From Compostibacillus humi (GTDB lineage: Bacteria > Bacillota > Bacilli > Bacillales > Amphibacillaceae), in contig NZ_BMEV01000027.1 of NCBI RefSeq assembly GCF_014637175.1, positions 1 to 41,014 on the forward strand: a stretch of 41,014 bases of DNA. The letters are read 5' to 3'. Positions within the stretch are counted from its first letter, which is position 1. Each line of letters opens with the position of its first letter. Below the pieces are notes generated by a model, which was given only the letters and a program-made list of their open reading frames with translations, had not been told where the DNA came from and searched no databases. The translations under genes and the position numbers were made by a program. This document shows, piece by piece, positions 7,548-15,223 of this stretch.

Positions 7548-8849
7548 TTAGAACGATACATGTACGGCATCCTCTTTTTCCGATTTAATTTCCTTTTTTT
7601 CCCGAACGAACATGACACTGATTAAGGAAATAAGAGATGTAAAGATTATATAGATTGCTACTGGGACATAGGAATTATTAAAGGCGCCAAGCAATGCGGT
7701 AGCTATTAGCGGTGCAGTTCCTCCTGCTGCAGCCGCACCAATTTGGTAACCGAGGGATACCCCGGTATAGCGGACATTTGATTTGAAAATTTCTGAGAAC
7801 ATTGTCCCCAGCACGGCTGTAATCGGGGCCCAAATAATTCCTAGTCCAATAACGGTTGCAATGATTAAACTTGCGTTCGTTTTCAAGTTGAGAATCCAGA
7901 AATAAGGGAAAGCAAAAGCAATCATCAGCAAAGTTCCCCAAATATAAAGCGGTCGCCGGCCCACATTGTCAGAAAGCCGGCCCATAATCGGAATTAGCAG
8001 GGTAGTAATGATTGTTGCAATTGTAACTGCATTCAGTGGACTTGTGCTGTCAAAACCAAGGTTATTCGTTGCATAACTGACAATGAACGTTCCGAATATA
8101 TAGAAAGGGGCCGTTTCCACTACTTTTCCGCCGATGGCAATGAGAACTTCCCGCCAATGGGTTCGCATCGTTTCAAACAATGGCACTTTCGCCACTTCGC
8201 CTTTTTCCTGTACTTTTTTGAACTCAGGTGTTTCGTCAATTCCTTTCCGAATCCACAGTCCGAAAATAACTAATATGGCGCTTAATATGAATGGGATTCT
8301 CCAGCCCCATACCATGAATGCATCATCGGGCATTAACGTCATGAGCGACATGACTAAGGTGCCGAGAAGCAGGCCGATGGTAACTCCCATTTGCGGAATA
8401 CTCCCAAACAAGCCTTTTTTATTTTCCGGCGCATATTCATAGGCCAATAGCAGGGCTCCGCCCCATTCCCCGCCTAGCCCGATACCTTGGATTAGCCTTA
8501 AGGCAATTAACAGGATTGGCGCCATAATTCCAATTGTTTCATAGGTTGGCAGCAGCCCCATTGCTGCAGTAGCGCCGCCCATCAGACTTAAAGTCAGTAC
8601 AAGGGTCCTCTTTCTTCCAATTTTGTCGCCGATATGACTGAAAATGATGCCGCCAAGGGGACGAATAAAGAATGCTAACGCAAAGGAAGCATAGGATAGC
8701 AGCAATCCGACGGTCGGGTCTTCTGCCGGAAAAAAGATTTTATTAAAAACTAATCCGGCTACTGTTCCATATAGAAAATAGTCAAACCATTCAATGGAAC
8801 TCCCGACTAGACTTGCTACCAAAACTCGTTTGGATACATTCTTTTCCAT
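7548..8849 (-). CDS. MHS-family MFS metabolite:proton symporter
   Basis: A 433-residue, 12-helix major facilitator of the metabolite:H+ symporter group, whose members carry proline/betaine, alpha-ketoglutarate, shikimate or related anions. Family hallmarks are SSIEWFDYFLYG in helix 1, SHIGDKIGRKRTL in the loop after helix 2 and RLIQGIGLGGEWGGALLL in helix 4. The start at 8849 (MEKNVSKRV) has GGGGTGA just upstream; the longer frame to 8888 runs through the promoter palindrome and is rejected. It is the first gene of a two-gene minus-strand operon with the cyclodeaminase-family enzyme. The perfect palindrome over the promoter implies substrate-responsive repression. Substrate unknown. Confidence 0.85.
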   Translation of the reverse strand: MEKNVSKRVLVASLVGSSIEWFDYFLYGTVAGLVFNKIFFPAEDPTVGLLLSYASFALAFFIRPLGGIIFSHIGDKIGRKRTLVLTLSLMGGATAAMGLLPTYETIGIMAPILLIALRLIQGIGLGGEWGGALLLAYEYAPENKKGLFGSIPQMGVTIGLLLGTLVMSLMTLMPDDAFMVWGWRIPFILSAILVIFGLWIRKGIDETPEFKKVQEKGEVAKVPLFETMRTHWREVLIAIGGKVVETAPFYIFGTFIVSYATNNLGFDSTSPLNAVTIATIITTLLIPIMGRLSDNVGRRPLYIWGTLLMIAFAFPYFWILNLKTNASLIIATVIGLGIIWAPITAVLGTMFSEIFKSNVRYTGVSLGYQIGAAAAGGTAPLIATALLGAFNNSYVPVAIYIIFTSLISLISVMFVREKKEIKSEKEDAVHVSF

Positions 8850-8874
8850 AAATTCACCCCATTTATTAGAAAAT

Positions 8875-8898
8875 TTAATATTATACAAATAATATTAA
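8875..8898. promoter_or_regulatory. Perfect palindromic operator over the MHS transporter promoter
   Basis: TTAATATTAT, a 4-base gap, then ATAATATTAA: a perfect 10-bp inverted repeat. On the minus strand it contains a TATAAT (8885 down to 8880), the likely -10 box, so a dimeric regulator bound here would block polymerase. No regulator gene lies next to it. Confidence 0.55.
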
Positions 8899-9047
8899 GT
8901 AGAATTTTTTTAGATTGCAAATATTTTATAAAAACACGAATTCTCGTTGTTTTAAAATTGGGTTATTTCTCTGAGTATGAATTCATTGTTACTGGGAATG
9001 ATAAATTTGGATGGAAAGTAAATACTATCAAAAATGGAGGAATTCAG

Positions 9048-9155
9048 ATGGTAAAAGATTCACATGCCCCAAAGAAAAAATCGAACAAAGCGAAACTGCC
9101 GAATGAACAAAGAAGGGCAAAAGGTTCGTCGGATACCCGCGGAGGGAATCGATAA
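9048..9155 (+). CDS. Small basic protein, 35 residues, unrecognised
   Basis: A very basic, hydrophilic peptide rich in Lys, Arg, Ser and Asn, starting MVKDSHAPKKKSNK and ending SSDTRGGNR. The ATG at 9048 has a good TGGAGG eight bases before it, and a terminator at 9177-9203 follows, which supports a real short gene. Composition resembles minor small acid-soluble spore proteins of bacilli, but I do not recognise a specific family. Some databases may extend it upstream to 8958; that extension lacks a ribosome-binding site. Confidence 0.55.
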   Translation: MVKDSHAPKKKSNKAKLPNEQRRAKGSSDTRGGNR

Positions 9156-9176
9156 CAGCCAAAATGACGAGATGTT

Positions 9177-9203
9177 TCCCCCTGTAAAAGGGGGGATTTT
9201 TAT
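9177..9203 (+). terminator. Terminator after the 35-aa gene
   Basis: TCCCCC / GGGGGGA stem, 7-base loop, followed by TTTTTATT. Confidence 0.75.
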
Positions 9204-9238
9204 TGCATCCTATTTAAGAAAATTTTATTGTTCTTTCA

Positions 9239-9267
9239 TTGACAACATACCTACGGGGGTATATAAT
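9239..9267 (+). promoter_or_regulatory. Consensus SigA promoter with an embedded CstR/CsoR-type operator
   Basis: TTGACA (9239-9244), exactly 17 bases, TATAAT (9262-9267): a full-consensus promoter for the sulfur operon. The spacer holds ATACCTACGGGGGTAT (9248-9263), matching the A/T-flanked G/C-tract operators of CsoR/CstR repressors. Such a strong promoter would need tight repression, which this layout supplies. Confidence 0.85.
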
Positions 9268-9323
9268 GGCGGTAGAATTAAATCCATGTCGTGATATGCG
9301 GCTATTTTATTTTCTTCAAAATA

Positions 9324-9337
9324 TACCCCATGGGGTA
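9324..9337. promoter_or_regulatory. Second CstR-type operator in the leader
   Basis: Perfect palindrome TACCCCATGGGGTA, about 50 bases past the predicted transcription start and just before the ribosome-binding site of the first gene. Confidence 0.7.
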
Positions 9338-9359
9338 ATGTAAAGGAGAGTGGAAAGCA

Positions 9360-11057
9360 TTGAATAAGCGTATTTTAATTGTCGGAGGAGTTGCAGGCGG
9401 GGCCTCGGCAGCCGCAAGGATAAGAAGATTGGATGAAAAAGCAGAAATTATTATGTTTGAGAAGGGTCCCCATGTTTCATTTTCCAATTGTTCCCTGCCC
9501 TATCATTTAAGCGGCATTGTGGAAGACAGTGACTCCTTAGTGCTCATGAATCCGGAAACATTCAAGCAGCGGTACAAGATTGAAGCGAGGGTTCATAGTG
9601 AAGTGATACAAATTAATCGAGAAAGAAAAACAATTACCGTAAAGGACCTCCTTTCGGATAAAACGTATGAAGAACCTTACGACAAATTGATCCTTTCGCC
9701 GGGAGCAACCCCAATCCGGCCTAAAGCTATCCAAGGTATTGAAAAGCCTCATGTATTTACGGTCCGGAATGTGTTGGATATCGAGCATCTGAACAATTAT
9801 ATAAAGCAGAAACAAGTGAAAGATATTGCGGTGATCGGGGGCGGATTTATCGGCGTGGAAGTGGCAGAAAATCTGCGCCTGGCAAATTATAACGTAACTC
9901 TCATAGAATTTGCCAATCAGATTATGACGCCTTTTGATTATGATATGGCGCAAATACTCCATAAGGAAATGGCAGACAACGGGGTGCATCTGATTGTAAA
10001 TGACGGATTGGCGAAAATCGGGGAAGATTTTGTGGAAACCCATTCCGGAAAAAAATTTGCTGCACAAGCCGTTGTTTTAGCAATCGGCGTCAGACCGGAA
10101 ACAAGTCTTGCTGAAGAGGCCGGATTAGAAATAGGGGAAACTGGTGCCATCAAAGTCGACAGCAATTATGTAACGAGTGATCCGGATATTTATGCGGTTG
10201 GAGATGCGGTGGAAGTATATCATCGAATTCTTCATAAGCCGACCCGTCTGGCGTTGGCAGGACCGGCGCAAAAGCAGGCACGGGCCGCCGCGAATCATAT
10301 TTACGGCATACCGAACCGCAATTTAGGAGTAATCGGTTCATCTTCGATTCATCTGTTTAATTTGAATGCCGCTTCTACCGGGATTAATGCGAGGACGGCT
10401 GAAGCTTCAGGATTCCATTTTGACTCTGTTTATGTTATGCCGTCTGATAAAGTAGGTTTAATGCCGGACAGCAATGTGATGCATTTTAAATTAGTATATG
10501 AAAAGCCGACAGGAAGGATTTTAGGTGCCCAGGCAATCGGCAAAGGAAACGTGGATAAACGGATTGACGTTATTGCTGCAATGATTACGATGAACGGTAC
10601 GTTAGAAGACCTGAGAGATTTGGAGTTAACTTACTCGCCGATGTTAGGCACGGCAAGGGATGTCGTCCATCATGCCGCATTAGTGGCTCTAAATCAATTG
10701 AACGGCGTTTACCGGGAAGTGAAAGTTTCCCAAGTTCGCGAACTGGTTGAAAAAAATGCCTATATTATCGATGCCCGGGAGAGGAGGGAATATGAAGCAG
10801 GCCATTTAAAGAATGCGGTCAATATTCCTTTAAGTGAATTTAGGAACCGTCTCGATGAAATTCCGAAAGACAGGCCAGTATATATTCATTGCCGTTCCGG
10901 TCAGCGGAGTTATAATATGGTGATGGCGCTGCAGCATTTAGGTTATACGAATGTGTATAATATTTCCGGTTCTTATTTGGGCATTTGCCTTTATGAATAC
11001 TTCAATGACTTGGCTGGCGATAGAGAGAAAATAGTGACCGAATATAATTTTAATTAA
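9360..11057 (+). CDS. CoA-disulfide reductase fused to rhodanese (CoADR-RHD), persulfide/polysulfide reductase
   Basis: A 565-residue FAD- and NAD(P)H-dependent enzyme that reduces CoA disulfide, CoA-persulfide or polysulfide in the cytosol. The N-terminal FAD loop is VGGVAGGASAAAR (7-20). The redox cysteine is Cys44 in SFSNCSLPYH, the CoADR signature. The second dinucleotide loop IGGGFIGVEVAENL is near 160, and SDPDIYAVGDA completes the FAD site. Residues ~465-560 are a rhodanese domain with the active loop HCRSGQRS, Cys511, which would carry the persulfide to the reductase. It starts with TTG behind AAAGGAG; the resulting N-terminus MNKRILIVGG is the family norm. It is the first gene of the operon and lies directly downstream of two CstR-type operators. 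Confidence 0.92.
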   Translation: MNKRILIVGGVAGGASAAARIRRLDEKAEIIMFEKGPHVSFSNCSLPYHLSGIVEDSDSLVLMNPETFKQRYKIEARVHSEVIQINRERKTITVKDLLSDKTYEEPYDKLILSPGATPIRPKAIQGIEKPHVFTVRNVLDIEHLNNYIKQKQVKDIAVIGGGFIGVEVAENLRLANYNVTLIEFANQIMTPFDYDMAQILHKEMADNGVHLIVNDGLAKIGEDFVETHSGKKFAAQAVVLAIGVRPETSLAEEAGLEIGETGAIKVDSNYVTSDPDIYAVGDAVEVYHRILHKPTRLALAGPAQKQARAAANHIYGIPNRNLGVIGSSSIHLFNLNAASTGINARTAEASGFHFDSVYVMPSDKVGLMPDSNVMHFKLVYEKPTGRILGAQAIGKGNVDKRIDVIAAMITMNGTLEDLRDLELTYSPMLGTARDVVHHAALVALNQLNGVYREVKVSQVRELVEKNAYIIDARERREYEAGHLKNAVNIPLSEFRNRLDEIPKDRPVYIHCRSGQRSYNMVMALQHLGYTNVYNISGSYLGICLYEYFNDLAGDREKIVTEYNFN

Positions 11058-11076
11058 ACGATAACTGGTGGTGAAC

Positions 11077-11421
11077 ATGTCGATCTATCTTTTTATCGTT
11101 GCAGCAATTGCAATAGTTGTCACACTATATAGAAGGTATTTTCCTGTACTAGGTATTCCTTGCAAAAAGACTGAAGGTAATAATTCAAGTTCCCTCGTCC
11201 TGGATATTAGAGATTACAATACGGCTCAAACGGAAGATAGCGACCTTCGCATCCCTTATGCTTATTTAAAACGGTATATTCGAGAAATTCCAAAGAAAAA
11301 ATTGCACGTAGTCGCGAATGATCGCCTGGAACTGAATCTAGGATTGCGATACTTGAAAAGCAAAGGGTTTGAAATTGAAAGTTTTGAAATAAGCAGCTGT
11401 CCATGTACAGGAAAGGAGTGA
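11077..11421 (+). CDS. Membrane-anchored degenerate rhodanese-like protein
   Basis: About 114 residues. Residues 3-22 form one N-terminal membrane anchor. The remainder has the layout of a small rhodanese: SSLVLDIRDY at the first strand, a middle IPYAYLKRYIREIPKKKLHVVA, then LRYLKSKGFEIESFEI. The catalytic CxxGxR loop is replaced by ANDRLEL, so it should not transfer sulfur by the usual cysteine. Two other cysteines, in ISSCPCTGKE, sit at the very C-terminus and could bind a thiol or metal. The ATG at 11077 is preceded by CTGGTGGTG. The 3' end sits just upstream of the cstR ribosome-binding site. The rhodanese assignment is my reading of the fold pattern and of the neighbours, so it is moderate. 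Confidence 0.6.
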   Translation: MSIYLFIVAAIAIVVTLYRRYFPVLGIPCKKTEGNNSSSLVLDIRDYNTAQTEDSDLRIPYAYLKRYIREIPKKKLHVVANDRLELNLGLRYLKSKGFEIESFEISSCPCTGKE

Positions 11422-11426
11422 AGCTA

Positions 11427-11687
11427 GTGGAATATGATAAGTCAGTCATCCACCGTCTGAAACGGATTGAAGGCCAAATTAAAGGTGTATTAAGAATGAT
11501 AGAAAATAATGAGGACTGTAAAGCGGTCGTAACTCAGCTTTCCGCATCAAGAAGTGCCATTGACCGGACCATCGGTTTAATCGTAAGCCTGAACTTGGAA
11601 CAGTGCGTCCGGGAAAACATTGAAAAAGGGGAAAGCACGGAACAAATCGTCAAAGAAGCAGTAGATTTGCTTGTGAAAAGCAGATAA
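11427..11687 (+). CDS. cstR: CstR-like persulfide-sensing repressor (CsoR family)
   Basis: An 86-residue all-helical DNA-binding protein of the CsoR/RcnR family, which acts as a tetramer. From the GTG start at 11427, which has AAAGGAG eight bases before it, the two cysteines fall at Cys31 and Cys60, the positions of the persulfide-sensing pair in CstR. The copper-binding His of CsoR, four residues before the second Cys, is Asn56 here. This excludes a Cu(I) CsoR site and supports reactive-sulfur sensing. The conserved HRLKRIEGQIKGV helix is at 9-21. It is encoded inside the sulfur operon and most likely represses it from the two operators at 9248-9263 and 9324-9337, releasing DNA when the cysteines form di- or trisulfide links. 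Confidence 0.88.
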   Translation: MEYDKSVIHRLKRIEGQIKGVLRMIENNEDCKAVVTQLSASRSAIDRTIGLIVSLNLEQCVRENIEKGESTEQIVKEAVDLLVKSR

Positions 11688-11702
11688 TAGGAGGTAGCTT
11701 CA

Positions 11703-11999
11703 ATGAAGGAAATTACAGCAAAAGAACTAAAGCAAAAATATGCAGCTGGAGAGAAACTGAATATTATCGATGTCCGGGAAGATGAAGAAGTAGCAATGGG
11801 GAAAATTCCGGGAGCAAAACATATTCCTTTAGGCCAAATTCCTGAACGGATGAAGGAATTGGACAGAAATAAGCAATACTATATCGTTTGCCGCTCCGGC
11901 GGCCGCAGCGGGAACGCCTGCCGTTTCCTCCATCATGAGGGATATGACGTAACAAACGTGGCAGGCGGCATGCTGGAATGGGAAGGGGAAACAGAGTAA
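11703..11999 (+). CDS. Single-domain rhodanese sulfurtransferase
   Basis: A 98-residue cytosolic rhodanese. The domain occupies the whole protein: NIIDVREDEEVAMGKIPGAKHIPL near residues 20-43 (CH2A motif) and the active loop IVCRSGGRSGN with Cys63. It accepts a sulfane sulfur as a cysteine persulfide and passes it to a thiol acceptor. A good GGAGGT precedes the ATG. It lies 15 bases after cstR and belongs to the same operon, which suggests shuttling of sulfur between cellular persulfides and the CoADR-RHD enzyme. Confidence 0.9.
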   Translation: MKEITAKELKQKYAAGEKLNIIDVREDEEVAMGKIPGAKHIPLGQIPERMKELDRNKQYYIVCRSGGRSGNACRFLHHEGYDVTNVAGGMLEWEGETE

Positions 12000-12035
12000 A
12001 TTCTCCCTTCCTTTAAACGGACAGGAGGGTTTGGA

Positions 12036-12395
12036 ATGGATATTTTACAGTGGGGATTTATCGTGATTATTGCTGTCTTTTTCCTTTATCGGTTTTTGCC
12101 TGTAAAGGGAGTAGTCCAAATAAGTGTCCAGGAAGCGAAAGAGAAATTCAAGGATTCGAATGTCCAGTTTATTGATGTCCGAACTCCTGGCGAATATAAA
12201 GCATATCACCGCAAGCCTTTTATAAATATTCCTCTTGCTGCCCTTCCGGAGAAGGCAGGCGAGCTGGATAAGGAAAAAGAAGTGGTTGTTATTTGCCAAA
12301 GCGGAATGAGAAGCATGCGAGCAGCAAAAATACTGAAGAAACAAGGATTTCAAAAAGTTTATAACGTAAAAGGCGGCATGAATGCTTGGGTTTAA
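12036..12395 (+). CDS. Membrane-anchored rhodanese
   Basis: A 119-residue protein with one N-terminal membrane helix (residues 5-22, WGFIVIIAVFFLYRFL) and a complete rhodanese domain. FIDVRTPGEYKAYHRKPFINIPL forms the first half, and the active loop is VICQSGMRS with Cys87. The C-terminal YNVKGGMNAWV is typical of YqhL/YrkF-type small rhodaneses. It differs from the anchored protein at 11077 in keeping the active cysteine. A CAGGAGGG precedes the ATG. It is the last gene of the sulfur operon and is followed by a strong terminator. Confidence 0.88.
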   Translation: MDILQWGFIVIIAVFFLYRFLPVKGVVQISVQEAKEKFKDSNVQFIDVRTPGEYKAYHRKPFINIPLAALPEKAGELDKEKEVVVICQSGMRSMRAAKILKKQGFQKVYNVKGGMNAWV

Positions 12396-12415
12396 AAGAG
12401 AATAGATTAAATAGG

Positions 12416-12467
12416 AAAAGAGATAGAGACCCCAAAACTAGGATAGGGGGATTCTATCTCTTTTTTT
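12416..12467 (+). terminator. Terminator of the sulfur operon
   Basis: Long stem in which AAAGAGATAGAGA..CCCC pairs with GGGG..TTCTATCTCTTT, followed by a run of seven Ts. Confidence 0.85.
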
Positions 12468-12584
12468 CTGTGCATCAATAGGTATAGGTTTTCTCTATTA
12501 CGCCTAAACTATCATTTTAATTTTTGCCAACATACATATTCATCCGAAACATAGAATGATACAAATGATAGGAGGGTGGAACGA

Positions 12585-13115
12585 TTGAAAAAGGCAATCA
12601 GCGTGATAGGAAATCTAGCAGTCATATTATTGGTTCTTCTATGCATTTTGCTCGGCTATGTAAAAATACAAACGATAACGAATCCAAATCAGATTCCATC
12701 TGTAATCGGATATAAACTGCTTTCGGTTTTGTCAGGCAGTATGTATCCGGTGTTTGAAACGGGAGACTTCATAATAGTAAAAGAAGAGAAGGATATTCAA
12801 GAGGGAGATATTATTACGTATCGGATTGATGATAGTTTTGTCACCCATCGAGTAGAAGAAGTATTTTTTGAGAATGGACAACCCTTTTATAAAACGAAGG
12901 GAGACGCCAATAATATTCAGGATCAGTATACTGTTGCTGTTGAACAAGTCGAAGGAGTCTATCAATGGAAAATTCCGGGCGGGATGGTCGTTTTTCAATT
13001 TTTCTCCCATCCTTTATGGTGGATTGCTGCAGCTTCTTTTGCCGGTCTGATTTTCACCGTCAGAGCATTCGTGAAATTGTATCGAAATAATTTAAGAGAC
13101 TCGCCTGATTCCTAG
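12585..13115 (+). CDS. sipW: SipW-like ER-type signal peptidase I
   Basis: A 176-residue membrane signal peptidase of the Ser-His (archaeal/ER) class. It has an N-terminal helix (~8-28), the nucleophile Ser52 in VLSGSMYP, GDIITYR, and His88 in FVTHRVEEV in place of the usual lysine. FYKTKGDANNIQD is the next conserved box, and a C-terminal helix near 140-162 is present. SipW enzymes process TasA/camelysin-type matrix proteins. The TTG start at 12585 has TAGGAGGG nine bases before it; the GTG at 12576 overlaps that site. The next gene encodes a protein with a SipW-dependent-type signal peptide, so enzyme and substrate are adjacent. Confidence 0.88.
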   Translation: MKKAISVIGNLAVILLVLLCILLGYVKIQTITNPNQIPSVIGYKLLSVLSGSMYPVFETGDFIIVKEEKDIQEGDIITYRIDDSFVTHRVEEVFFENGQPFYKTKGDANNIQDQYTVAVEQVEGVYQWKIPGGMVVFQFFSHPLWWIAAASFAGLIFTVRAFVKLYRNNLRDSPDS

Positions 13116-13153
13116 TATTTAGCAAATTTAAACCTTCAAGGAAAGGAGGAATA

Positions 13154-13207
13154 TTGTTCAACAGACCCTCGAAATTCAATAAAAAGATAAGGAGGAAAAT
13201 GAAATGA
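13154..13207 (+). CDS. Possible 17-residue leader peptide, coupled to the TasA-like gene
   Basis: TTG at 13154 follows a very good AAAGGAGGA by about five bases and opens a 17-codon frame (MFNRPSKFNKKIRRKMK), strongly basic. Its TGA overlaps the ATG of the next gene as ATGA. The next gene also has its own AAGGAGG inside this frame, so the peptide may simply be a by-product. No homologue recognised. Confidence 0.25.
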   Translation: MFNRPSKFNKKIRRKMK

Positions 13208-14109
13208 AAAGAAAAGCGACGGCAGGTTTATTGCTTCTGTCGATATTGTTGACAGCAACGATATTTGGAACGTGGGCATATTTTTCCAAGACGTTTAAAT
13301 CGGAAGACAACATAGCGAAAGCGGCTGTTTTTGATGTAGATGTTGTAAACAAAGATGGGGAAACGATTGCGGATGCAGATTTTGATTTAGATGAAGATTT
13401 GTATCCGGGCATGGAAACAAAGGAAGTATACCAGTTTGATATCCAAAGGAACAATACCGAATTGCCGCTGGAATATGAAGTTAATTTGAAGAAGGAAGGG
13501 GAGTTATTTAAAGAGGGTTCGCCTGTTGTTATAACCATTGAAAGAAATGTAGAGGGGAAATGGGTGGAGGCAGAGCCTGAATTGAAATTTGTCCCGAACA
13601 GCGATGTAGAGCAATTTCGCATTTTGGCAGATTGGCCGCATAGTGATAACGATATCGACTTCCAAGGTTTAACAGGGAAAATCCATTTACAAGTCATCGC
13701 GAAACAGACGGACGGGGAAGAGCCGGCAGGACCTCCGTATTATACGGGAGCGATTGAATTTAAAGTGACGCCAAACGGAAGAACATACAAAACTAGCAAT
13801 AAGGAAATAGATTTTTACCTTAATGATGATGGGGAGAAGGTAATTGAAGTATCGATGGGAGACGGAGAGGCTGATGATCCAAATGCCTTTGAAAATAAGG
13901 TGGGCGACTTCCGGATTGTTGAAGAAGACGGGTGGTTTCGTGTATATACAGAGAAGGAGTATTACGCCAGCGAAACACAAATGTGGAGAGTCCGCCCAGA
14001 TGCGGTGGATGTGTCGAAAGCAGGAGTCATAAGGCTTGCGAAAGTACTAGGTCCATACTTATCTATTGAATCGAAGGAACTTTACGACTGGTATGTTGGA
14101 AAGAAATAG
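13204..14109 (+). CDS. TasA/camelysin-like protein with SipW-dependent-type signal peptide
   Basis: A 301-residue exported protein. The N-terminus MKRKATAGLLLLSILLTA followed by GTWAYFSKT matches the SipW-dependent signal peptide of TasA and camelysins, where cleavage falls near the GTWA motif. The next ~150 residues follow the camelysin/TasA plan, with AVFDVDV, DLYPGMETKEVYQFDI and ELPLEYEVNLKKEG strands. The C-terminal ~100 residues are acidic and not recognised. TasA forms extracellular fibres in biofilm; a fibre or matrix role here is inferred from the signal peptide and the adjacent sipW. It is longer than B. subtilis TasA (~260 residues). An AAGGAGG precedes the ATG. Confidence 0.75.
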   Translation: MKRKATAGLLLLSILLTATIFGTWAYFSKTFKSEDNIAKAAVFDVDVVNKDGETIADADFDLDEDLYPGMETKEVYQFDIQRNNTELPLEYEVNLKKEGELFKEGSPVVITIERNVEGKWVEAEPELKFVPNSDVEQFRILADWPHSDNDIDFQGLTGKIHLQVIAKQTDGEEPAGPPYYTGAIEFKVTPNGRTYKTSNKEIDFYLNDDGEKVIEVSMGDGEADDPNAFENKVGDFRIVEEDGWFRVYTEKEYYASETQMWRVRPDAVDVSKAGVIRLAKVLGPYLSIESKELYDWYVGKK

Positions 14110-14239
14110 TGAATAAATTTAAGTTACGGAGACCTAAGCCTTGGAATGAAATTAATCGTAAATACCCAATCAAAACATTCGAAAAATTTGATATATTATA
14201 ATCGGAAATATATTTCGGGAGGATGATGATGATTTCAAA

Positions 14240-14559
14240 TTGACAATTCAAGTTTGGGTCTCCAATTTTAATGAACATTGCTAAAACGGGAGCCTGATAT
14301 TATTCCCCATGATGGATTTGCGGAATGGGAAATCGTTCGCGAATGCTGGCTGCAGCTTGAAGAGGGAGAACCGGCGAAAGGAAATGGGCCAATCCCCTTA
14401 GAAGTCGAAAACATAGAAGCGGAGAGAAAAAGGCTTACCGCAGAACTCAAAATTGAACCGTTCGAGATTCATAGGAGACCGGGAGTTCGGGTAAAATGGG
14501 GAACATTTGCTGATCCTTGGGGGAATTTGCCTGGATGTTATGAATACTTGGATAAGTAA
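14240..14559 (+). pseudogene. VOC-family (glyoxalase/bleomycin-resistance fold) gene, frameshifted
   Basis: The first strand of a VOC protein, LTIQVWVSNFNE, is encoded from 14240 and runs into a stop at 14282. The rest, LLKREPDIIPHDGFAEWEIV to VKWGTFADPWGN and the stop at 14559, is in another frame starting near 14278. The block normally between these parts (about seven residues of the first helix) is missing, so a deletion of roughly 20 bases shifted the frame. The original start is also unclear: no ATG is in frame before 14240 although GGAGG is present at 14218. Family members are metal-dependent dioxygenases, lyases or resistance proteins. The remaining product is probably inactive. Confidence 0.7.
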
Positions 14560-14627
14560 GAAGAGCATAGGAAAATGAATCGTGCATAACATAGTTTTGT
14601 GAGCACAATCCATAAGGAGGGACGGAG

Positions 14628-15119
14628 ATGGGCAGTCTGCTTAGCAAAGGTTTGGTGAAAGGCGCAAGGTTCATGGATTTGAAAAACCGAATCAATTACT
14701 TTAAAGCAGCTCCAAAGGCGCTGGAAAATATAATGGAAATGGAAAAGTATACAAGGAAAACGCCGATTGATAAGAAGTTAAGAGAGCTTATTAAAATCCG
14801 TGTATCGCAAATCAACGGCTGTTCTTACTGTTTAAATATGCATACAAAGGCGGCGAAAAAACTTAAAGCGACCGATGAAGAAATTAATCAGTTAGCCGCG
14901 TGGAAGGAATCCGACCTTTACAGTCCAAAAGAAAAAGCCGCATTGGAATTGGCGGAGAACGTGACGCTTATTGCGGAAAATGGAGTCAGTGATGAATTGT
15001 ATGACCGGGTAAGGGAGCATTACAGCGAAAAGGAATATGTTGATTTGATTATGATTATCAATCAGATTAATATGTGGAACCGATTATCGATTTCCATGGG
15101 AAATCAGGCACCGCAATGA
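14628..15119 (+). CDS. AhpD-like carboxymuconolactone decarboxylase family protein
   Basis: A 163-residue all-helical protein of the carboxymuconolactone decarboxylase/AhpD superfamily. The redox motif is CSYC at Cys65 and Cys68 in NGCSYCLNMHTKAA, with the family His at 72, as in AhpD-type alkylhydroperoxidases. Such proteins act as thiol peroxidases or partner reductants. Physiological substrate is unknown. The ATG at 14628 follows AAGGAGG by about eight bases; many relatives start near MDLKNRINYF at 14673. It is followed by a terminator and appears to be a single gene. Confidence 0.8.
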   Translation: MGSLLSKGLVKGARFMDLKNRINYFKAAPKALENIMEMEKYTRKTPIDKKLRELIKIRVSQINGCSYCLNMHTKAAKKLKATDEEINQLAAWKESDLYSPKEKAALELAENVTLIAENGVSDELYDRVREHYSEKEYVDLIMIINQINMWNRLSISMGNQAPQ

Positions 15120-15142
15120 AGAAAAAAATAATAGAAATTGAG

Positions 15143-15170
15143 TCTGCTTAAAATTTAAGCAGATTTTTTT
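15143..15170 (+). terminator. Terminator after the AhpD-like gene
   Basis: TCTGCTT / AAGCAGA stem (extended by A-T pairs) followed by seven Ts. Confidence 0.8.
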
Positions 15171-15223
15171 ATGCATAAATAGAAAAGAGCAAATTTGCAG
15201 TATGGATTTCATTGTAATTTCTA

